NCBI RefSeq assembly: GCF_000204055.1
Contig: NW_006768768.1
Coordinates: 1,861,950 to 1,925,949, forward strand
Direction: 5' to 3'
Length of the DNA: 64,000 nt
From: Melampsora larici-populina 98AG31
Taxonomy: Eukaryota > Basidiomycota > Pucciniomycetes > Pucciniales > Melampsoraceae
Shown: positions 1 through 11,636 of the stretch, one piece after another
Layout: each line of letters begins with the position of its first letter
Numbering within the stretch: position 1 is the stretch's first letter
The notes under the pieces: model-generated
Told to the model about the DNA's origin: nothing
The model's database searches: none
Seen by the model: only the letters and a program-made list of their open reading frames with translations
Translations under genes and position numbers: made by a program

Positions 1-806
1 TGTGGATATGATTTCGGCAGTTCTTTCTGAATTCAGCTTGTCTCAGCAACTCTGCAGTTGTTTGTAATTCCTCAATTGAGCTCCCTCTTCTATATTGATT
101 ATTTTCAACTCGAGGTTCCGCTTGTGGTATGCTCGTCACTGGATTTGGAAGTGTAGTTTCTCTTATTGTAGAGCTACTCCCTGTTCCAGTTTGTCTCATA
201 TGAGGTGGTGTCATTCTCAAAAAAGGTTGATCTTGCTTTCTTGAGTTTTCCACTTCATGTCTTGTGTTACGTTGCTCATATTGTTGGACAACTGCTCCTA
301 CTCTGTTTCCTGATGAAGTTGCTGCTTCTTGTCCAGATGCTGAGACTCTCTGATTATTCATATTCAACAACAGTTGATGAATTTGATCTAATTTATCATC
401 TGTCCTTTGTTGATATTGCAACTGTTGATTCTGATGAGTTGAAATTTCATCTGTCAACTGATTCATTTTTTCTTCTACTGTATTACTTACATTTGTATAT
501 AATGAATCATACAATTTATGATGCATATCTTCAAGCAAGGTTGTTAGGACTAAATCATTCATCTTTGACTCAGGTTGATTGTTCTCATGTTCACTAAAGT
601 TTGCTTTAGATTTGCCTTTCAACTCACAATTTTTCTCACTCAAGTGTTCTCTCAACATTGTTTTGACTTCAACTAAATTATCATTCATCAAATTGAAAGA
701 AGAAAAAGAAATTGATTTTTTTTTGGTTTTAACATTTTGAATAAGTTCAGAAAAAGATGAATCAGTAGGAAAAATAGAAAACAATTTTTTATTTATTTTT
801 GTAAAA
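1..806 (-). CDS. Continuation of the split low-complexity ORF, runs off the left edge
   Basis: Reading minus from 806 there is no stop to base 1 (about 268 codons), and no start, so it is only visible as part of a larger frame. The first half is helical and charged (LEDMHHKLYDSLYTNVSNTV, TDDKLDQIHQLLLNMNNQRV). The second half is Gln/Arg/Thr-rich and ends near SIEELQTTAELLRQAEF. The phase equals that of the ORF ending at 4231: the last two bases before the Helitron plus base 806 make one codon and the frame continues. Product not recognised; retroelement gag is the leading guess. Confidence 0.6.
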
Positions 807-2037
807 CTAGAGAACATGCGGGCATGCCCGCACCTGCAGACTTATAAAAATAAGTCTGATCATTTGTGGTACACAGATAGCTCCACTCATACAAAACTCA
901 TGGATGCAGAAGTCACATTGTTGTGTGTAATATGTATACAATTGTTTACAAAAGAGGTTACTGATGTTTTGAAACAAGAACTGTGCTATCCGCACTTTGA
1001 AGAGATGAAAATTTCTGTTGAGTTGTGTATTCCCAGGTTCATTAACTCCTCTTTGAGAAGAACTTAAAAGTTTGAGAAAAACAACTTGGGTTTGAGAAAG
1101 ACTTTGAGAAAAACAAAAATGAGAAGAACTATGAAAAGTAAAAAAAACTTGAGACAAACAACTCATATTTGAAAATAACTTTGAGGAAAACAAGATGACT
1201 TGAGAAGAACAAAACAGTTTCAGAAGAACATAAGTTTGTAGCAAACCTGAGGAAAAGAAGAAATTGGTAAAGTGAGCATGACTCTCAAAGAACCTATGTG
1301 TCAAGATGAGGCTGGGTCTCATACTCAATTCTGTATCAGAAGTTGCTTGTTTGAAGCACCAGTTTTTTCACTATAGAAAATATGTCTATTACATAAATCA
1401 CAAACACAGATAGAGAGGAGATGTGATTGGTTGATTATATTGAATCCATTTGATTTTTTGGAAGTTGTAGCAAATTGTAGTTATTATAAAATTCATTTGT
1501 GCAGTAAAGATTTCTTAATCTTATGTAAAACATAGTCAGTTGATCCATTGCCATCAGTAATAATTTGGCTGAAGAGATTTGCATCTGAGACTCGAGTTTA
1601 GTCAGCCAGTTGTTGATCTTGGGCTAATCTCAAAATAATCAGGGTCAAGAATGAGATTTATTCTTCTTCATGTGAGCACATATTTTCAATCTGAGTGATT
1701 CCTCTTTGAAACTCAAAGTCAGGAGACTGACAAACATTGTTTGAAGTGAATACCGTGATTGCTTTACGTGACTTTGCTATGGAAGATGAATACTTTCAAT
1801 TGAGAAACCTTTACCCTACCATGTATGTTGATTAAGTTACAGACAATGATTGATTTTTAAAGCTACTTAGAAAGGTTAACATGGATTAGTGAAACTTTAT
1901 ACCTTCTGATTGTTACTTTAACAATTACTTGAGATGTGACTGATGGAATGTTGAGTAAGTGTTGAGTGAAGCTTAAATGAAATCAAAGGAAGATTGCTGA
2001 TAGTCACTGCACATGTCCTTGAAGAGTATTACCCAAA

Positions 2038-2298
2038 TCAACAATGTCCTTGAGCTATAGGACTGCCAGCAAATGTGTTGGCCAACTCTGATAGACATAT
2101 CCATTGAAAAGGATTAAAAGGAGCAGGTCTGATCCTCTGGTGAAAGTTGCTTAAGTTATAAGATTGTTCAAGACTGATACATAAATCAGGCATTTTTTTA
2201 CCTGGGCCAAAGTTCAAACGGAATCTAACACAATAATGTGAAGCCGCATCCTGGTAGCAAGCGTGAGCAGCATTGGGATTTGGCTTGAGACATCTCAC
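2038..2298 (-). pseudogene. Coding-like fragment inside Helitron
   Basis: An 86-codon minus frame of ordinary protein composition (AHACYQDAASHYCVRFRLNF, PAPFNPFQWICLSELANTF) in the same orientation as the Helitron. Not recognised. Its position in a Helitron without transposase genes makes a captured host exon plausible; chance ORF is the alternative. Confidence 0.3.
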
Positions 2299-2585
2299 AA
2301 AATCCCTTGTTCATGTTGTGGGTACAAGATCAAGAATCATATTGTAACCAGATACCAAAGTTTTTGACCTCCAAATGTTTTTTCTTGTGAATCTGATTGA
2401 AAAATTGATTGACACTTTGTCAGCTGCAATTCAACCATAAGACAATGAATCCAAGCCCAGGATTGAGGAACGTACAGAATCTGAGTGGATTTCAAACTAC
2501 AATAGGTAGGGTGAAAGCAAAAGCCAGATTTCCAAGCTATGGTTTAGTGTGTTGAACTTGAGGTGTCAAATTCTCACGGAAAAAT

Positions 2586-3110
2586 TTAAGATCGACTATT
2601 TTTACAAGAGATGTGTGGATGCCTCCCGAGTCCAAAGCCAGGTGAGCTATATACAAACTTGCATCGGATACAAGGTTGGATGCCTTTGATGATGGATGCC
2701 TTTATAGAAACTGTTTGTCCAATCATTCTATTCATTGCTGTTATCCTTGGTCCTCGGATGGCTTGGTGCTTTTGCTTCATTTCTTCAAATTCAGGAATCA
2801 GAAGAGATCAGCTTGGTTCATTGGATGTGAATTCAAAATCAAAAAATACTAACAAACTATCAATTTCTCTTGTTTCATCCTCTTGCAACAGCTTGATCTG
2901 TAGCTTCTAAATCTGAACTTGATACTTTTCTAGCCAAAGATTTGTGATTGGACTTAAGTTGTAAAACAGCTTCATCAACAGCCATTTGATTGATTCCCAA
3001 GATCAGCCAATTTTTGGAGTTTTATGACAAGTTGGTAAAAGGGAAGTAGAAGCCCTAGGAACTGTAGGATCATTAATTGTAGAACCACATCCAGTTTTAG
3101 GACCCACTCG
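2586..3110 (-). pseudogene. Possible captured multi-exon gene fragment inside Helitron
   Basis: Three coding-like minus stretches follow each other: about 3110-2998 (NLIRVGPKTGCGSTINDP then a stop), about 2999-2880 (MAVDEAVLQLKSNHKSLARK, SSSDLEATDQAVARG) and about 2795-2586 (EFEEMKQKHQAIRGPRITAM, NRMIGQTVSIKASIIKG). Spacing would suit introns, but I did not find a clean set of splice sites. Composition looks like real protein; the family is not recognised. Confidence 0.35.
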
Positions 3111-3307
3111 TATTAAATTTGTGTGTTCGATTCTATTTAATAGTCTGTCTTTATTTTTATGTTTTGAAAGAATCTGATACTAAACTTAATTGATCGTCTA
3201 AACCTGCATTAGATTTATTCCAGTTTATCCTTCTGAAATGATTTGACAAGGCATTACACCAAAATTAGGACCATATGGTTCTGTATCTTTTGCTGCTCTT
3301 GTGATTT

Positions 3308-3553
3308 TCAAACCGATGTTGGAAATGAACTGACTTGTAAACACGGTTCAAACAATGTAGATGGTTTAGTTGATTTGGTTTGATTGTAACCTGATGTAAC
3401 AGGTGGTAAACTTGCATGAGTTAAATCTGCATTTGTGATAGCTGGTTGTCTTGATGCTGAAGGTAAGTTTGAATCATGTACTTTGTGGGATATTTTTAAA
3501 GGTTTCGGTTTGATTTGCTTATTGTAGCCCAAAAAAATCAGAAAACCCATCAT
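3308..3553 (-). pseudogene. Coding-like fragment inside Helitron
   Basis: An 81-codon frame with Ser/Pro/Thr-rich composition (PSASRQPAITNADLTHASLP) on the same strand as the other captured-looking pieces. Not recognised; may belong to the same captured gene as 2586-3110. Confidence 0.25.
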
Positions 3554-4230
3554 TGGTTCAAGATTGCATGAAAATTGATTCTTAAGATTGAAATATGACT
3601 AAACTGATGTTGAATTAAATTGAGAAAAAGAAGGATATTGATTTGAAGTATTGGTCCTGAAATTAGCAATAAACAATATCAGAATTCATCCAAAGTCTCC
3701 CAAAAGATTGAACTTGTTACTTACTTTGAGAAATTGAGATGAAATTAAAATTGAAATCGGGTCTTATTTGTTTGATACACTGCACTGTTCTGTAATCAAG
3801 CTCATATGTGTTCTTCGTGATGATGGCTCTATCCAGTACAGTCGATGAGGTTCACAAAGAAAGACCAGGATGCATGAAGTGAAGATGAAAATTCAAAGAC
3901 CAGAAAGCAAGAAAGTATGGAATAGGAAATAATGAGTAAGGAGACAATGTGAATTACACGGGAGACGCACTGTAGTGTACCAGGAGTCGGGACACATGAA
4001 GGTGTGTAATCTAAGGCTGTAAAAGTCCAATTGAATCAAATCAACATGCAGGAAAAGTAAGAAAAGTAAGACAAGCGGGTGGCCAAAAAAGGAATAACAA
4101 AATGTAAAAGCAATATGTAGAAGGTGGAATTTGAGAAGCACAAAAAGGTGACAGGTAGCCAAAAAACCGATGGACAGATAAGAAGAGGGACCGAAACTCA
4201 TGCGAGTGGTCCATCTTTTTAGTATTTAGA

Positions 4231-5330
4231 TTATCTGAATTCTTTTTCCCAAGCTCATAAAGACTTTTATATTGTTGGTCTAAGCATTGATTAAGATGAA
4301 AAACTTTTGAAAACAATTCACTAAAACCTTTACCATCTGATTTAACACTTTCTCTTGAGTGATTAAACATGCTTTCTAGGTTTCTGTTGATCACATTCAA
4401 ATACTGTCCAAAAGCATCATTGAAGTCAGCGTTTCTTGATGCATGGCTTTCTAGGAAGTTAAGATGTTGGAACATTTCATTCATGAAAGGAATAATAAAT
4501 TCATCTTGAGTAATCTGAGAAAACTTACCTAAGATTGCTCGCTCTTGAGTGTTCAGTAAGGTTGATGACGGTTTTGATTCTTCCGACCTTTGTAACCTCG
4601 ATGAGAGCTCTGCTCCTCTTGAAGGAGCTCTCGGCCGATGATTGCTTGAGATCGGAAATAACCTCTGAAATCGTCCCGGAGAGAGCCCTTGCGGCTGTTG
4701 TTGTTGTAATGAGGGGAGTGGTTTTGGGGTTGGTTCGTCGTCGAACTGCTGGTTGATGCTTGACGATTGTTCCGTTGAGGTTTGGCTGCTCGAAGGCCGA
4801 AAAAGTGGATCAACTGAGCTCGAGGATCCCAGCTTTCGGTACCTTTCCAAAGGTACTTTTGCATCTCTTGGAGAATCGTTTCCTCCTTGACTTGATACTC
4901 GTTGGTCAGTTCCTTCCAAGTTTCCCTGCCTCCCAATACTGACTCTTTCAACATCTTCTTCTTCTTCTTTTCGTTGTTCAGGACTAGTCGAGCATTCTCC
5001 CACTTGTTGTAGTTCAGTCGGAGCTCCTGCCACTTCAGGTGCCAGGCTTCGGTCCTGGCAAACTGCTCCTGATAATAAAGGTAAGTCAGCATTCACTTTA
5101 TCAGTATTGATTGACAGAGTATTTGCTGCTGACTTACTGGAGTGGGCTCTGACTGCTCCCTGCGGTTCGGTTCCTTTTCTCTGGGCTGAGATTGAGGTCG
5201 CTGGCCTCCTTCCTCTTCCTCCTCCATCCTGTCGTTGCTTCGATCCGCCGGAGCTTGACTCCCAGTTTCCATATCGGTCTGGGTTCGTTCGGCTGCGAGG
5301 AGGCAGAGGAGGTGGGATGTAATCGGACAT
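4231..5330 (-). CDS. Long low-complexity ORF, 5' part (gag-like or lineage-specific), split by a Helitron
   Basis: ATG at 5330 opens a frame running without stop to 4231, where the Helitron begins. The first ~260 residues are rich in Ser, Pro, Gln and charged residues (MSDYIPPPLPPR start, a Gln run near SLQQQQPQG). The last ~100 are helical and likely coiled (TQDEFIIPFMNEMFQHLNFLE, FSELFSKVFHLNQCLDQQYK). Beyond 4230 the frame stays open to 4041 but the residue content changes sharply and belongs to the insertion. The frame continues in phase at 805-1. No recognised domain was seen. Position among transposons and the low-complexity-plus-coiled-coil layout fit a retroelement gag, but a host gene is not excluded. 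An upstream open stretch at 5748-5521 (minus, no ATG, preceded by a possible acceptor) may be an earlier exon. Confidence 0.6.
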
Positions 5331-5748
5331 TTGATAATCAAATAGTGAAACAAATTTATAAGTTTCTTTCTTATGAAGTAGTTTCTTTCACAAAAATAGA
5401 GAAAGAGAAGAATAAAGTGTACAAAAGACACAAGACAAAATAGAATCAAGAATTAGATTCCTACTTACTTTCTTTTGAATCGGAATGTCGTACCCAAAAT
5501 ACGAAATCGCCTTTTTGTTTTCAAACTAGGCCTTGAACTCCTTCTTCTGGTATTGAAGACTGGAATCTGTTCGGTGTCGTTAATCCCTCTGAAGGACTAG
5601 GACTGTCGGGCGGTTTTGGCGTGTTGATAACTGTAAACGGTCGAAAGTCGGTTGCAACTGATGACTCCCGATTGCCTTGGCTTAGTTCGTCTTCCGAATC
5701 TTCTCGGTTTAAAGAGGGTAGGACTCGATCTAAGTTTTCTAGATTCAC

Positions 5749-6617
5749 TACTAACAGTATAATGAAAAAATAGTGAAAGATTAGATAGAGAAGAAATGAT
5801 ATTTTTAAATATGAGTCTCTATTCTCTTCTTTTAGGACTAATTTGAAATAAAAAAGACAGAGATAACGTACTCTTATCAGTTGCTAGCTTAATGTAAGTA
5901 ACTTCGTTTCTAGACGTTGCTACGATCGAGTGGTACCTAGTATACGCTCTGAAAGGTTCGATAGAATAGGACCGATGATTGAAACTAAGGTTTGAAACTA
6001 GAGACTGTGGTTGATATTTGTTGATCTGTCAAACGTTCAATCGAGTAAAAAAAAAAGTAAAAACAAGGAAACGAAGAATGATGAGGTCAATTTTCCGTTA
6101 TTCGGTTTGATCAATACTTCAAGTGAAGTACTAAAGGAGAAGCTCGACTAACTTTCTTTGTAGATTTATCCTTTGTATGGGATCTAAAGGTAACTATTGG
6201 AACTAACACTAATCCAAACAAAGATATGAAATCACAATCGAAGAAATGAAACAAAAAAATCAGTTAAACAAATATAATACTTTATCAATGAATGTTCGGT
6301 GAGTTCTTTGATATTCTAATGAGATCAAACTTGTACTGATTATCGTTCTTCCTTCTTGCTGTTCGGTCAAGGTCCCGGTGGCGTGATCTCTCAATCGAAT
6401 CGAATGGAATTCGATTGAGGTGGAAGGGTATGTGGTGGTAGCAGTACAGAATTGAAATTCGACGGAAGTTGAATTTCAATTCCTGTACTGTTGTGGCTGT
6501 CGGACCGCGCACGGGGCTTTGGGTAATTACCGCGTGTGTACAGTTACTTGACTGTACCGTTAATATATGTATATGTAATTAGATTATGCCGCGTGGTTGG
6601 CTTAATTACACAACACA
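5749..6617. other. AT-rich region upstream of the split ORF; possible LTR end
   Basis: No convincing gene. If the split ORF is a gag, an LTR should lie here on the minus strand. TGTTGTGTAATTAAG, read minus from about 6615, is a possible LTR start, but I found no matching second LTR, no clear primer-binding site and no target duplication. The open stretch at 6512-6285 minus has no known similarity. Confidence 0.2.
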
Positions 6618-7914
6618 ATCTAGGCTCTACAGGTATAATTCAAAAAGAAATTATATGTAGAAGACTATTGAATGGATCAACTATTGATCCTGTTGATGCA
6701 AATTTAAAAAAAGTTAAAAAAAATGCGAAAATCAGAGGGGGAAAAGAATTCTTTCTTTCCTCCAAGCTATTATCCTAAAAGTAAAAATGCTGAGCTGCTC
6801 TCAGTTTTTACAAATAAAGGTTGATTAAAAATTTTTTAAAAAAGATAAAAAAAATATGTTTTTGTATTTTTTAAGTTTTCTGGACAATATTTGAGTTATA
6901 ACACGCTCAAAAAAAATTATAAAGGTTCTAAAAACCCGGATGAGGCCCCCAAATGTGAGCTACTAGCTTCTTTTGGGCTAGCAAATCACTAAGGAAAAGG
7001 TATGCACTTGTGGGGATTATGATCCACAAGGTTTAAAGGCGGAGAAATAAGGTTCAAGCTCTATACTTGTAACAAACAAGTATAGACTGCAGTTAGAGGA
7101 CCTTTAAGGAAAGGCTTTTCAGGGATTTGGGTGAGGGTTTTACTATTATTAATAGTAGAAACCGTGCACTGAATCTTCAGTGACTTACACTTAATCAATT
7201 ATCTTTCTGCTAGAAATAAATTGATTAAGAACACTAATTTCTTTTATAGTGTTTTAGTACTTTACACTCTGACTAATAGAGGTACTACGCAGGTTTAAAG
7301 TTTCTTGATCTGATTAAATCCCAAATCAGATCAAGCAGCACTTAAGGACTACCTCCTTTATAGTTTCATTCCACGAATGGTAATCAACAACTATTACAAA
7401 ACTGTGACTAAGACCAGTCACAGTAAATTGGGGAAATAAGAACCACAAGACAATTTAACAATCACAAATAAGATAGTAAAGTTTCACTTTACTGAAAGCT
7501 TATAATCTAGTTGGTGATGGGGTTTTATTGTATAATAAAAGTGTTAAAGATGTAATGTGATGATGATTCTGAATTTCGCATATTCAAGGTTTTTATAGTC
7601 TGAAGTTTGAAAATCCTATGCGCACAATTTGTGGTTCCAAGGTTAGGTTTATACTACATATTAGTATTGACTTATCTACTTGGTTACATACATGTTACAT
7701 GTGTGTAATGTATGTAATCTTTTTATGAAATGTAAAGTCGTGTACTCACACAGTCTTTTACATAAGTTTTACATATGTTACATATGTTAATTCATATGTA
7801 ATTTGACTCTTGAAACTGAGTCTGAGTTGTAATTATTGTTTTTTTAATGTTTTCTTATTGTTATTTGTCAGCCTATGGTACTATGGTTTAGTACTCAAGG
7901 CTGACAAATGGAAA
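6618..7914. other. Intergenic region with a possible retroelement 3' end
   Basis: A short plus-strand frame (6619-6775, IIQKEIICRRLLNGSTIDP) looks like a C-terminal remnant. It is followed by an A-rich tract, a purine/C-rich stretch at 6936-6952 and TGTGAGCTACTAGC at 6954, an LTR-like start. There is no partner LTR in the window. A small hairpin, GTCAGCCT paired with AGGCTGAC, lies at about 7868-7908. No other gene seen. Confidence 0.2.
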
Positions 7915-8530
7915 TCGGGCTGAGTCCCGTGCATGTGACTGACAGTCACCTACACGTGACTCTCAGTCACCCATATGTGAATGGAAATCACCGTGAGTCA
8001 CTCACAGTAGCTTATTTGAGTGGGAGTTACCCGTATGTGATTTACATTCACCCATACGTGAGGGAGAGTCAGCCGTGTAGGTGACCTGTGTTCGTCCACA
8101 TGTGACATACTTTCATGTATAGGTGAGAGTAATTCACCCATGGAAGAATTCAATTCACCCATGGGTGATTTGAATTCACCTATGGGTGATTTGAATTCAA
8201 CTATGGGTGATTTGAATTCACCCATGGGTGAATGACTCAGATTCATGGGTGAATTCCTGTCACGTATGAGCCACTTGAATTAACCCATGGGTGAATTCAA
8301 ATCACCCTGGGGTGAATTCAAATCACCCTGGGGTGAATTCAAATCACCCCTGGGGGAATTCCTGTCACCCTTGGGTGAATTCAAATCACCCATGGGTGAA
8401 TTCCTGTCACCTATATGTGAGTCTGAGTCACTCATACGTGACAGGAATTCACGTATAGGTGACAGGAATTCACATTTAGGTGAACACAGGTCACCTATGG
8501 GTGAGTTACATTCACTCTAATGTAAATCAC
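7915..8530. repeat. Left 21-bp repeat array (TCAC-N6-GTGA)
   Basis: Degenerate copies of a palindromic GTGA/TCAC motif fill the whole stretch. The clearest block (about 8281-8400) repeats TCACCC-TGGG-GTGAATTCAAA with a 21-bp period; the block at 8143-8240 has TTCACCCATGGGTGA. Half-sites TCAC and GTGA are separated by six bases in each unit. Because the period is a multiple of three, open frames appear on both strands; these are not genes. Confidence 0.9.
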
Positions 8531-8855
8531 CACATTATTGAACATTTATTTACATGTGAATGTAATATATTCGTCAATTACCATGTGGGACTAGTGTTTC
8601 ACATGTATGTGAAACAGTCGCACTAATATATCACTCGTGTGTGAATTAGGTAACACAGTTATATATTACACGACTTGTAATATACATTCACCTAGTGTGA
8701 TTCATGTGAAAATTTGTGAAAGGTACTGGTGAAAGGGGAGGTGAATTGATTTTCGAGAAGTCACCCACCCCTGCTTTGCACTTTTGCTCATCAAACAGTC
8801 ACTCACTCAAACACTCGATCATTCCTCACTCAATCTTTTGATCGATCCATTCAAG
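8531..8855 (+). promoter_or_regulatory. Upstream region of the FAR1-OTU gene
   Basis: Further single GTGA/TCAC half-sites and GTGTGAAT motifs lie between the array and the start codon. The last 70 bases are CT/CA-rich (TCACTCACTCAAACACTCG). No clear TATA box is visible. The gene therefore starts within ~330 bp of the array, so array-binding proteins could act on its promoter; this is inference. Confidence 0.35.
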
Positions 8856-11054
8856 ATGGCTGAAACTGAACCATCTCAAGAAGATCTACCTATGGAATCA
8901 AACAACCAAACTGATACAACCACCAACCCTGCTACGACATCTCCCGGTGATATCGATACCGACAAACTTCCTTGCCCAACTGGGGGTGGCTCTTATGCAA
9001 CTCGCGCCGAGGCCAAGATATACCTGAAGAACTTTGCCTTTAGCCATCACTACGCGATATCAATGCTTGATACCAAACCACGGCGCATCAAGTGGAAGTG
9101 CGCTTTAGGGCCTAATCAAAAGCAACAACTTGCTCACGCTGAAAACCCTTCCCTTATCATTCCAACCTGTCGTTTTGCGGTTCATGTCGAGTATCAATCT
9201 GATACAACTACGTGGTCTATTACTATCAAGCATGGCAAACATAATCATGGACCGATTGCAAATCTCAACCCACCAAAACTTCCCGATCCTTTGTTGATCA
9301 AACCCGCCAAGAAAAGAAAGCAAAGAAGCGATATGATTCATATCGATCTCACCGAGTCTAACCCCCCTGATGAATTCAAGGAACTGATCACTGCGATGGG
9401 CAGGCTGGAGCCTGAAACTAGAGAAAGGCTCCTGGATCGGTTTTTGCGGGATTGTGAAATAGCTGAAAGTGTTGCCAAGCCATCCGGAACGAGAGGAAAT
9501 AGAAAGGTGGGTTATTCAATCAATATCTTTGTAGCAATTGTGAATGAGATGCTAAGTTGCATGTAATTCTTTGTTTATTACAGGAACAAGGTAACCGAGC
9601 CAAAATTGCAGTCTCTTCACGAAAACCTGACGATCCGCTTTCACAAATACCGCCTAATTCAAAAGATAAGGTCAGGGGTATGTAGTTATATTTTTGATTT
9701 CCATCCGTATTCTAACGTTTCCCTGTTCTGTGGGTAGGAAGCAGAAGGACAAGATCCTAAGGCTTCATCTCCAGAAGCGGAAGCAACACCTATGCAAGGA
9801 TCCTCCTCGAATATCGATAAGGTACACGCAGCGAATACGAATCAACCGGTCAAAGAAAGTATCCCGACAAGAGATACGATTGAAGAGATCAATCATGAAA
9901 CCGAGGAACAGCCTCTTTCTCGCGCGGACTCTCCGCTCACTTCACAGAGTGAGACTCAGTCACCAAGAACCACTCGCGCCCATAAAGTCTCTGAAGTCAC
10001 CCGCACTGAGAAGATCAAGGAATTAAGTCGTAGTACTCGCAAATCCAAACGTGTGACTTCTCAGACTCATGACCAAGTAAGTACTTAGTCTTCTCTAGCA
10101 GCTATTGAGAGCTTACTAACTTTTTCTTAATATATATAAACAGCCCAACCCCAAGAGACAAAAACCATCAGAAGACGTAAGTGATTTATTTGATTGAATG
10201 TGCATAGGTGGTGGCTTACAAATTTATCAGTATTCGCTGGAAAACATTTGCTCTGCATCCAGAACCCAGCAGAAAAAGAAGCAAAAGGATAAGCAAAAAA
10301 AGCTCTTAAATGCCTCGCCTGTAGATCAAGCTTTGATAGTAAGTAATTTGATATCAATTTACTTACTTCTGATACTGACGATGCCAAACAGAAATGGGAT
10401 TTTCTTGCGACTCTTCCAAAGGTTATCTATCTTTTTGTCAAGGAGGCCACAAATGTAAAGGGGGACGGTCTATGTGCTTTTGGATCCGTGGCAGTGTCAC
10501 TAGGTTGTGATGAGGGGGATGCGTGGAAAGTGCGAGCGGAGATGGCAGCCCATGTCCACGCAAACTACAATTGGTACAAGAAAAACTTACCGAAACTCAG
10601 CCAATCCCAAACCTTGATCACAAAAATGCTCTCAATTCTTGAACACCCTGACAAGGAGCAAGCGCCGTACGAGTTGTGGTATCCGATGCCAGGGGGATGT
10701 TGTGTTATAGCCAATACTTATAACTGACCGGTGATATCATACACGGGAGCAGTCACCGCATGCCTTACCACTCCACCATTTTTGGAAGCTCCAGATTGGG
10801 ATACCCACCTTGACCCCATCATACTTGCAGTTATCAAAAAAACTCATTGTATTTCACTAGAACTCGACTACTTGTCTCCCAACCTCCCAATTCCGTATAT
10901 ACATCCTGACTGGACGAAATTGAGATCATCTAAAGCAAAGGGATGGGAAGGAATCTTTGTGGATAATATTCAGGTTTACAAAAAATGGCGCAAGGAATGT
11001 AATTCAGTCACAGGTCCTCAATGTCCCAGACAAGAAATCTCTGATGATGAATGA
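8856..11054 (+). pseudogene. FAR1-type DNA-binding domain fused to OTU-like cysteine protease domain, with one in-frame TGA
   Basis: ATG at 8856 (AAGATGG). Exons read: 8856-9506, 9584-9670, 9738-10076, 10144-10176, 10270-10338, 10392 to end; the 9670/9671 donor (GTCAGG) is the least certain. Residues ~45-135 match the FAR1/WRKY-GCM1 zinc-binding layout: EAKIYLKNFAFSHHYAIS, later CRFAVHVEY and W..TIKHGKHNHGP. A charged Ser/Thr-rich linker follows. The last exon holds an OTU-like domain: KGDGLCAFGSV (catalytic Asp-Gly-x-Cys), a helix with VRAEMAAHVHANY, then WYPMPGGCCVIANTY and near the end THCISLEL, which supplies the histidine. TGA at 10725-10727 follows IANTYN; the frame then continues in phase to TGA at 11052. 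FAR1 domains are known from MULE transposases and OTU domains cleave ubiquitin. No transposase core (DDE) is present. The gene lies between two arrays of the same 21-bp repeat type. Confidence 0.75.
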
Positions 11055-11299
11055 TTAAATATGTTCTATTCTCTTTCATATTGAATATACTAATATACTC
11101 TTGTAATTGAGCTAGATTAGATTATGAATTATTGAAGATTTGATAATGGTACATGATTCCTGTGCGTCAAAATACGCACCCATATGGATTTCAAGAAGCT
11201 CTTGAAATCTGTTATAAGATTTCATCGATGGAAGAATTGGTTCTTATGACAACAATCACCACAAAGTGCCCCTTATGCATGTGAAATCATTCACGAAAA
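11055..11299. other. 3' flank of the FAR1-OTU gene
   Basis: AT-rich sequence between the last codon and the right array. No ORF or clear polyadenylation signal stands out. Confidence 0.4.
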
Positions 11300-11636
11300 G
11301 GTAGATGGACATGATTCACCCTTATGTGAATGCCATTCACGCGTGGGTAAATGAAATTTACATAAGGGTGTGCAATTCACACTTGGGTGAATTTCTTTAA
11401 CCCACGCGTGAATGGCATTCACAAACGTGTGTGAATGGAATTCACACATGGGTGAATGCAATTCACACATGGGTGAATGCAATTCACATAAGGGTGAATG
11501 GAATTCACATATGGGTGAATGGAATTCACATATGGGTGAATGGAATTCACATATGGGTGAATGGAATTCACATATGGGTGAATGGAATTCACATATGGGT
11601 GAATGGAATTCACATATGGGTGAATGGCATCCACAT
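11300..11636. repeat. Right 21-bp repeat array, block 1
   Basis: Six near-perfect 21-bp units (TTCACATATGGGTGAATGGAA) run from about 11497 to 11622, preceded by more diverged units. Layout is TTCAC-N6-GTGAA-N5, with N6 = ATATGG. The unit length is a multiple of three, so four or more frames stay open across it; none is a gene. Confidence 0.9.

Larger units (their letters stand above)
807..4230 (-). mobile_element. Non-autonomous Helitron, 3424 bp
   Basis: On the minus strand the element starts TCTAAATACTA (5' TC) at 4230 and ends in CTAG at 810-807. A perfect 16-bp palindrome TGCGGGCATGCCCGCA (817-832) lies six bases before the terminal CTAG. The flanking bases are A on the 5' side and T on the 3' side. 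TC start, hairpin, CTRR end and insertion between A and T are the defining Helitron marks. No Rep/helicase ORF was seen, so it is non-autonomous. The interrupted ORF is in the same frame on both sides, which fixes both ends to the base. It carries several coding-looking minus-strand stretches (separate entries). Confidence 0.85.

Noticed and set aside
5093..5449. Minus ORF of 118 codons starting in a hydrophobic stretch
   Set aside because: Overlaps the better-supported 5330 ATG frame and has no domain; treated as a shadow.
6954..7560. Possible LTR beginning TGTGAGCTACTAGC after a C-rich tract
   Set aside because: No second LTR, no target duplication and no clear end found, so kept only as a remark.
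8287..8520. Open frame with repeated GEFKSPW/GEF units
   Set aside because: Caused by the 21-bp repeat (a multiple of three); several frames on both strands are open in the same way and no start or promoter fits.
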